A stretch of 64,000 nt of DNA from Actibacterium sp. 188UL27-1 (lineage in GTDB: Bacteria > Pseudomonadota > Alphaproteobacteria > Rhodobacterales > Rhodobacteraceae), in the NCBI RefSeq assembly GCF_016901225.1, contig NZ_JAFEUL010000011.1:78126-142125 (forward strand), given 5' to 3'. Shown here piece after piece: positions 61,623 through 64,000 of this stretch. Position numbers and translations under genes: made by a program. Each line of letters opens with the position of its first letter. Within the stretch, counting starts at the first letter, position 1. The notes beneath the pieces were generated by a model. That model made no database searches. It had not been told where the DNA came from and was given only the letters and a program-made list of their open reading frames with translations.

Positions 61623-62267
61623 ATGAAAGTTCTAGTGGTCGGCGCAACCGGCAATATTGGGCGGAAGACTGTGGCGGAAGCCCTGCAACTGGGCCATGAG
61701 GTCACCGCATTCTCCCGATCCTCGCGCGGGTTTGGGCCGGCAACCGGGCTCAATCTTGCATCAGGAGATGTTCGTAGCTCCGAAGATCTGAAGGCGGCGG
61801 TACCTGGCCACGACGCGGTGATCCTGACCTTCGGCGCGCCCCTGAACCGCGATACGATTTTGCGGCCAACGGATATCTGCGAAGTCGGCACGCGCAACGT
61901 GGTGGCGGCCATGCAGGCCCATGACGTACCACGCTTGATCGCGATGACCAGCATCGGCGCAGGGTTCTCCAAGGGTCGGGGCCGGTGGCCGTTCCGCAAC
62001 ATCATTGCGCCGTTTCTGCTGCGCAACATCCTGGCCGACCGAGTAGTCCAAGAGGAGGTGGTTATGGCCTCCGGTCTACCGGAATGGGTCATCGTGCAGC
62101 CAGCGGAACTGACAGACGGCAAACGCAGAAGCGATCTGCGGCACATGACGGACTTCGAGGGGCAGCCACAGCCCACGACCGTCGCCCGCGCCAGCGTTGC
62201 AGCTTTCCTCGCATCCATGGTGTCTGACAAAAGATTTGATGGCGGCGGTGTCCTGATCTCCGACTAA
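61623..62267 (+). CDS. NmrA/SDR-type NAD(P)-binding protein
   Basis: This 214-residue Rossmann protein starts MKVLVVGATGNIGRKTVAEAL (GxxGxxG) and contains DAVILTFGAP and RLIAMTSIGAGFSKG with the C-terminal WVIVQPAELTDGK. It belongs to the atypical SDR NAD(P)H-binding group, often quinone- or redox-sensing. No YxxxK active site is evident. GGAGG precedes the ATG. It ends the LysR-linked set. Confidence 0.82.
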   Translation: MKVLVVGATGNIGRKTVAEALQLGHEVTAFSRSSRGFGPATGLNLASGDVRSSEDLKAAVPGHDAVILTFGAPLNRDTILRPTDICEVGTRNVVAAMQAHDVPRLIAMTSIGAGFSKGRGRWPFRNIIAPFLLRNILADRVVQEEVVMASGLPEWVIVQPAELTDGKRRSDLRHMTDFEGQPQPTTVARASVAAFLASMVSDKRFDGGGVLISD

Positions 62268-62683
62268 AGCCAGACCGACTGTGCTGCCGGGATATGAGAG
62301 CAAAGTGCTGATGAAGGACTGACCTGACAGCAAAGACTGGCGCCTGGTCATTCTGAAACGTAAAGATCAGACCTTTCGGATCGCTGGGTTCAACTGGATG
62401 GTCTATCTGGGCCGAACGTGCGTAGTTGGGCATCTTTAGGAACAAATTGTGAACATCTTGGCTTCGCGGATCTAGCGCCATTTCGCTGCGGTTGCGCCGA
62501 TGTCTGAGCAGGTCAGTTAGAGCAGTCGTCTCTTGCAAGCTTTAAGAGCAATTCTTTATCATTCTATTTTCAAGCCGAGGACGCCAAAGATCGCTTTCAG
62601 AGGTGGCCTGAGAAACCTGAACAGTTGAGTTAGGTGGATTTTTCGCTCGTGATCCGGCAGCCTGCCGGGACGAAGGAGCGAAG
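62268..62683. other. Gene-free stretch before IS3 remnant
   Basis: No coding sequence is supported in these 416 bases on either strand. The right-hand part (from about 62600) probably includes the left end of the IS3 remnant; GAGTTAGGTGGATTTTTCGC there partly resembles the reverse complement of the right end at 63230-63252. Confidence 0.4.
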
Positions 62684-62880
62684 ATGGCAAGACGGAACCA
62701 CAGCCCTGCATTCAAGGCGAAAGTCGCGTTGGCGGCTTTGAAGGGCGACAAGGGTGTGAGGGATCAGAAAAGCGTCCAGTGGACGGTTTTCCATGAAGCA
62801 CGGGCGAACCTGCGACGCAGTTCGATGTGCATCCCAACCAGATCAAGCAGTGGAAAGACCAGCTCCTCGATGGCGTGACG
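62684..62880 (+). pseudogene. IS3-family OrfA fragment, frameshifted
   Basis: The frame begins MARRNHSPAFKAKVALAALKGDKG, a typical IS3-group OrfA N-terminus, then runs into foreign sequence (62760-62818). The expected continuation (VHPNQIKQWKDQLLDGVTDVFDD) reappears in another frame at 62824-62892. Insertion of about 60 bases or a rearrangement has destroyed it. Confidence 0.75.
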
Positions 62881-62904
62881 GATGTCTTCGACGACAAGCC
62901 AAAA

Positions 62905-63227
62905 GCGTCATTCACCATAGCGACCAGGGATCGCAATATACATCGGTGGCTTTTGGCCTGCGTTGCAAAGAGATGGGCGTGCGACCGTCGATGGGATCGG
63001 TCGGTGATTGCTACGACAACGCGATGTGCGAGAGCTTCTTCGCCACGCTTGAATGCGAGTTGCTCGACCGGCGCAAGTTCAAGACCAAGGCTGAGGCCCG
63101 AGTGGCCTGCTTCGAGTTCGTCGAGGGCTGGTACAACCCCTCGCGCCGCCATTCAGCTTTGGGGTATAAGTCACCAATCAACTACGAAAGGACCGCCGCT
63201 GAAGGGCTGGAATCTCTAAGCCCATAA
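62905..63227 (+). pseudogene. IS3-family OrfB (integrase core) C-terminal fragment
   Basis: Residues HHSDQGSQYTSVAFG, GSVGDCYDNAMCESFFATLE and GWYNPSRRHSALGYKSPINYE are the second Asp region, the conserved DN...E part of the DDE triad and the C-terminal end of IS3 transposases. The N-terminal half with the first Asp is missing. The frame ends at TAA 63225-63227. Confidence 0.85.
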
Positions 63228-63853
63228 CCGTCCACGAAACCGGGGGAACTCCAACTCCAGATCTACATCAGCGGGCGGCTCCCGATCTGGTCCGAAGCCA
63301 ACCGCATACGCAGCCTTCAACCTGTCCAAGCGCAGATCGGTGTAGATCGGCATCAACGGAGTATCGCGTATCTCGACCTTCGCAGCCGCAACCAACTCGG
63401 GGTCGAGAGTATCAACGTATTCTTTCAGCCCCGGCAACCCCGGAAGGGACTTCTTGCCAACGATAGCGTCACCACGTTTCACCTCTTCAATTCGATAGTT
63501 GATCTCCCAGATCGGCACGTCCAATGAAGGCTTTCCCGCATAGTCGGCCTCGGCCAGCATCTTCGCCGCTGCCTGCCAGGGGCGGGGCAGGGATTCTCGG
63601 GTGAAGTATTGTTTCTCACCCTCAAGCTGTTCTGTCATCTCGTAGAAGCTAGGGAGGCCCAGAGGATCAGGTTCAGCAGAACGTTTGGCCTTAGCCTCCC
63701 GCACAGCAGCCACCCCAGCCTGTCAGGGTTGCGAAGTTTGGCGATGAGTTCGTCGTGTTCTTCAGCCCAAGTCACCACCATCTGAACAGCCTTGGAGTAT
63801 CTGACATCGCCACATGGCAATTGCCATCTACGAATACCTAGGTGAGCCTGCAA
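63216..63853 (-). pseudogene. Unknown gene split by a frameshift
   Basis: Two overlapping minus frames join into one protein: MQAHLGIRRWQLPCGDVRYS to KLRNPDRLG (63853 to about 63710), then VAAVREAKAKRSAEPDPLG to FPRFRGRLW (63713-63216). One base in the GGGG run at 63711-63716 explains the switch. The joined protein would be about 210 residues with DPLGLPSFYEMTEQLEGEK and DVPIWEINYRIEEVKRGD. I do not recognise a domain. It sits between two IS3 remnants. A GTG-started 165-residue product from the second frame is possible. Confidence 0.5.
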
Positions 63854-63901
63854 CTTCTGCGGAACACGACGTTGGTAGTGACCTGCTCCCCTTAGAGTCC
63901 G

Positions 63902-64000
63902 CTAATTTAGGTTAGCTCTGTTCAGGTTTTGGTCTTCCTTTGACCGGTTAGCATATTCGGCTGGCGTCATACCAGCGAGGCTTGTGTGCGGACGGTGGTT
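63902..64000 (-). CDS. IS3-family transposase C-terminus, cut by window end
   Basis: Translation of the minus strand gives HRPHTSLAGMTPAEYANRS and then KEDQNLNRANLN before a TAG (63904-63902). RPH.SL.G.TP.E(Y/F)A is the usual end of IS3-family OrfB integrases. The rest lies beyond the window. It is a different IS3 subgroup from the remnant at 62684, to judge from the tail. Confidence 0.75.
   Translation of the reverse strand, partial: NHRPHTSLAGMTPAEYANRSKEDQNLNRANLN

Larger units (their letters stand above)
62684..63252 (+). mobile_element. IS3-family insertion sequence remnant
   Basis: OrfA fragments are followed directly by the last third of OrfB, so most of the transposase (about 600 bases) is deleted. 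The right end TCCACGAAACCGGGGGAACT (63229-63248) has the look of an IS3-family terminal repeat. The remnant is inactive. Confidence 0.75.

Overview
The window is from a GC-rich alphaproteobacterium. It is most likely a marine Roseobacter-group member of the Rhodobacteraceae. The evidence is the dcw order murD-ftsW-murG-murC-DUF2484-murB-ddl-ftsQAZ-lpxC-bamD-recN, the NasS/NasT-controlled nitrate operon, roseobacter-type conserved genes (DUF2484, DUF3726, RHH_4, DUF2852) and a dispersed 'AATATCCCCGCCGG' repeat. All calls are read from the sequence alone; no database search was run.

Region 1 (1-7.5 kb): the 3' end of phnM (phosphonate degradation), then about 3 kb of decayed IS66-type transposon, then a minus-strand ugpBAEC-type operon for import of glycerol-3-phosphate. 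Region 2 (7.7-23.1 kb): a complete minus-strand assimilatory nitrate module. NrtA, NrtB and a fused double ATPase import nitrate; NasA reduces it to nitrite; NirBD reduces nitrite to ammonium; CysG makes siroheme; a FNT channel, a single-domain globin and a TrpD2/YbiB-like protein are interleaved. Upstream lie nasS and nasT. The nrtA leader carries two hexaloop hairpins and a mutually exclusive terminator, as expected for ANTAR-type antitermination.

Region 3 (23.3-29.2 kb): a minus-strand run of a large HExxH metalloprotease with duplicated adhesin-like domains, a PAAR protein, an M19-dipeptidase-like protein lacking several canonical metal ligands, a 564-residue unknown and a DUF3726 protein. 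This is the least familiar part of the window. Region 4 (29.4-49.3 kb): the division and cell-wall cluster, plus-strand except for one antisense YhiN-type flavoprotein. A compositionally mosaic 418-residue gene and two DUF2484 genes sit between murC and murB. It closes with ftsZ and a textbook terminator, then lpxC, bamD and recN, and a 34-bp perfect inverted repeat.

Region 5 (49.6-54.6 kb): an RHH protein, a VOC protein, a Tat-exported small subunit with a GMC dehydrogenase, a sorbosone-dehydrogenase-like protein and a diheme cytochrome c. Together these look like a periplasmic oxidation chain. Region 6 (55.3-57.7 kb): divergent glpR/glpD with a GlpR-like operator, functionally linked to the ugp importer in region 1. 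Region 7 (58-62.3 kb): a LysR regulator divergent from DUF2852, isochorismatase-fold, membrane and NmrA-like genes. Region 8 (62.6-64 kb): IS3-family debris flanking a frameshifted gene. I see no rRNA, tRNA or CRISPR.
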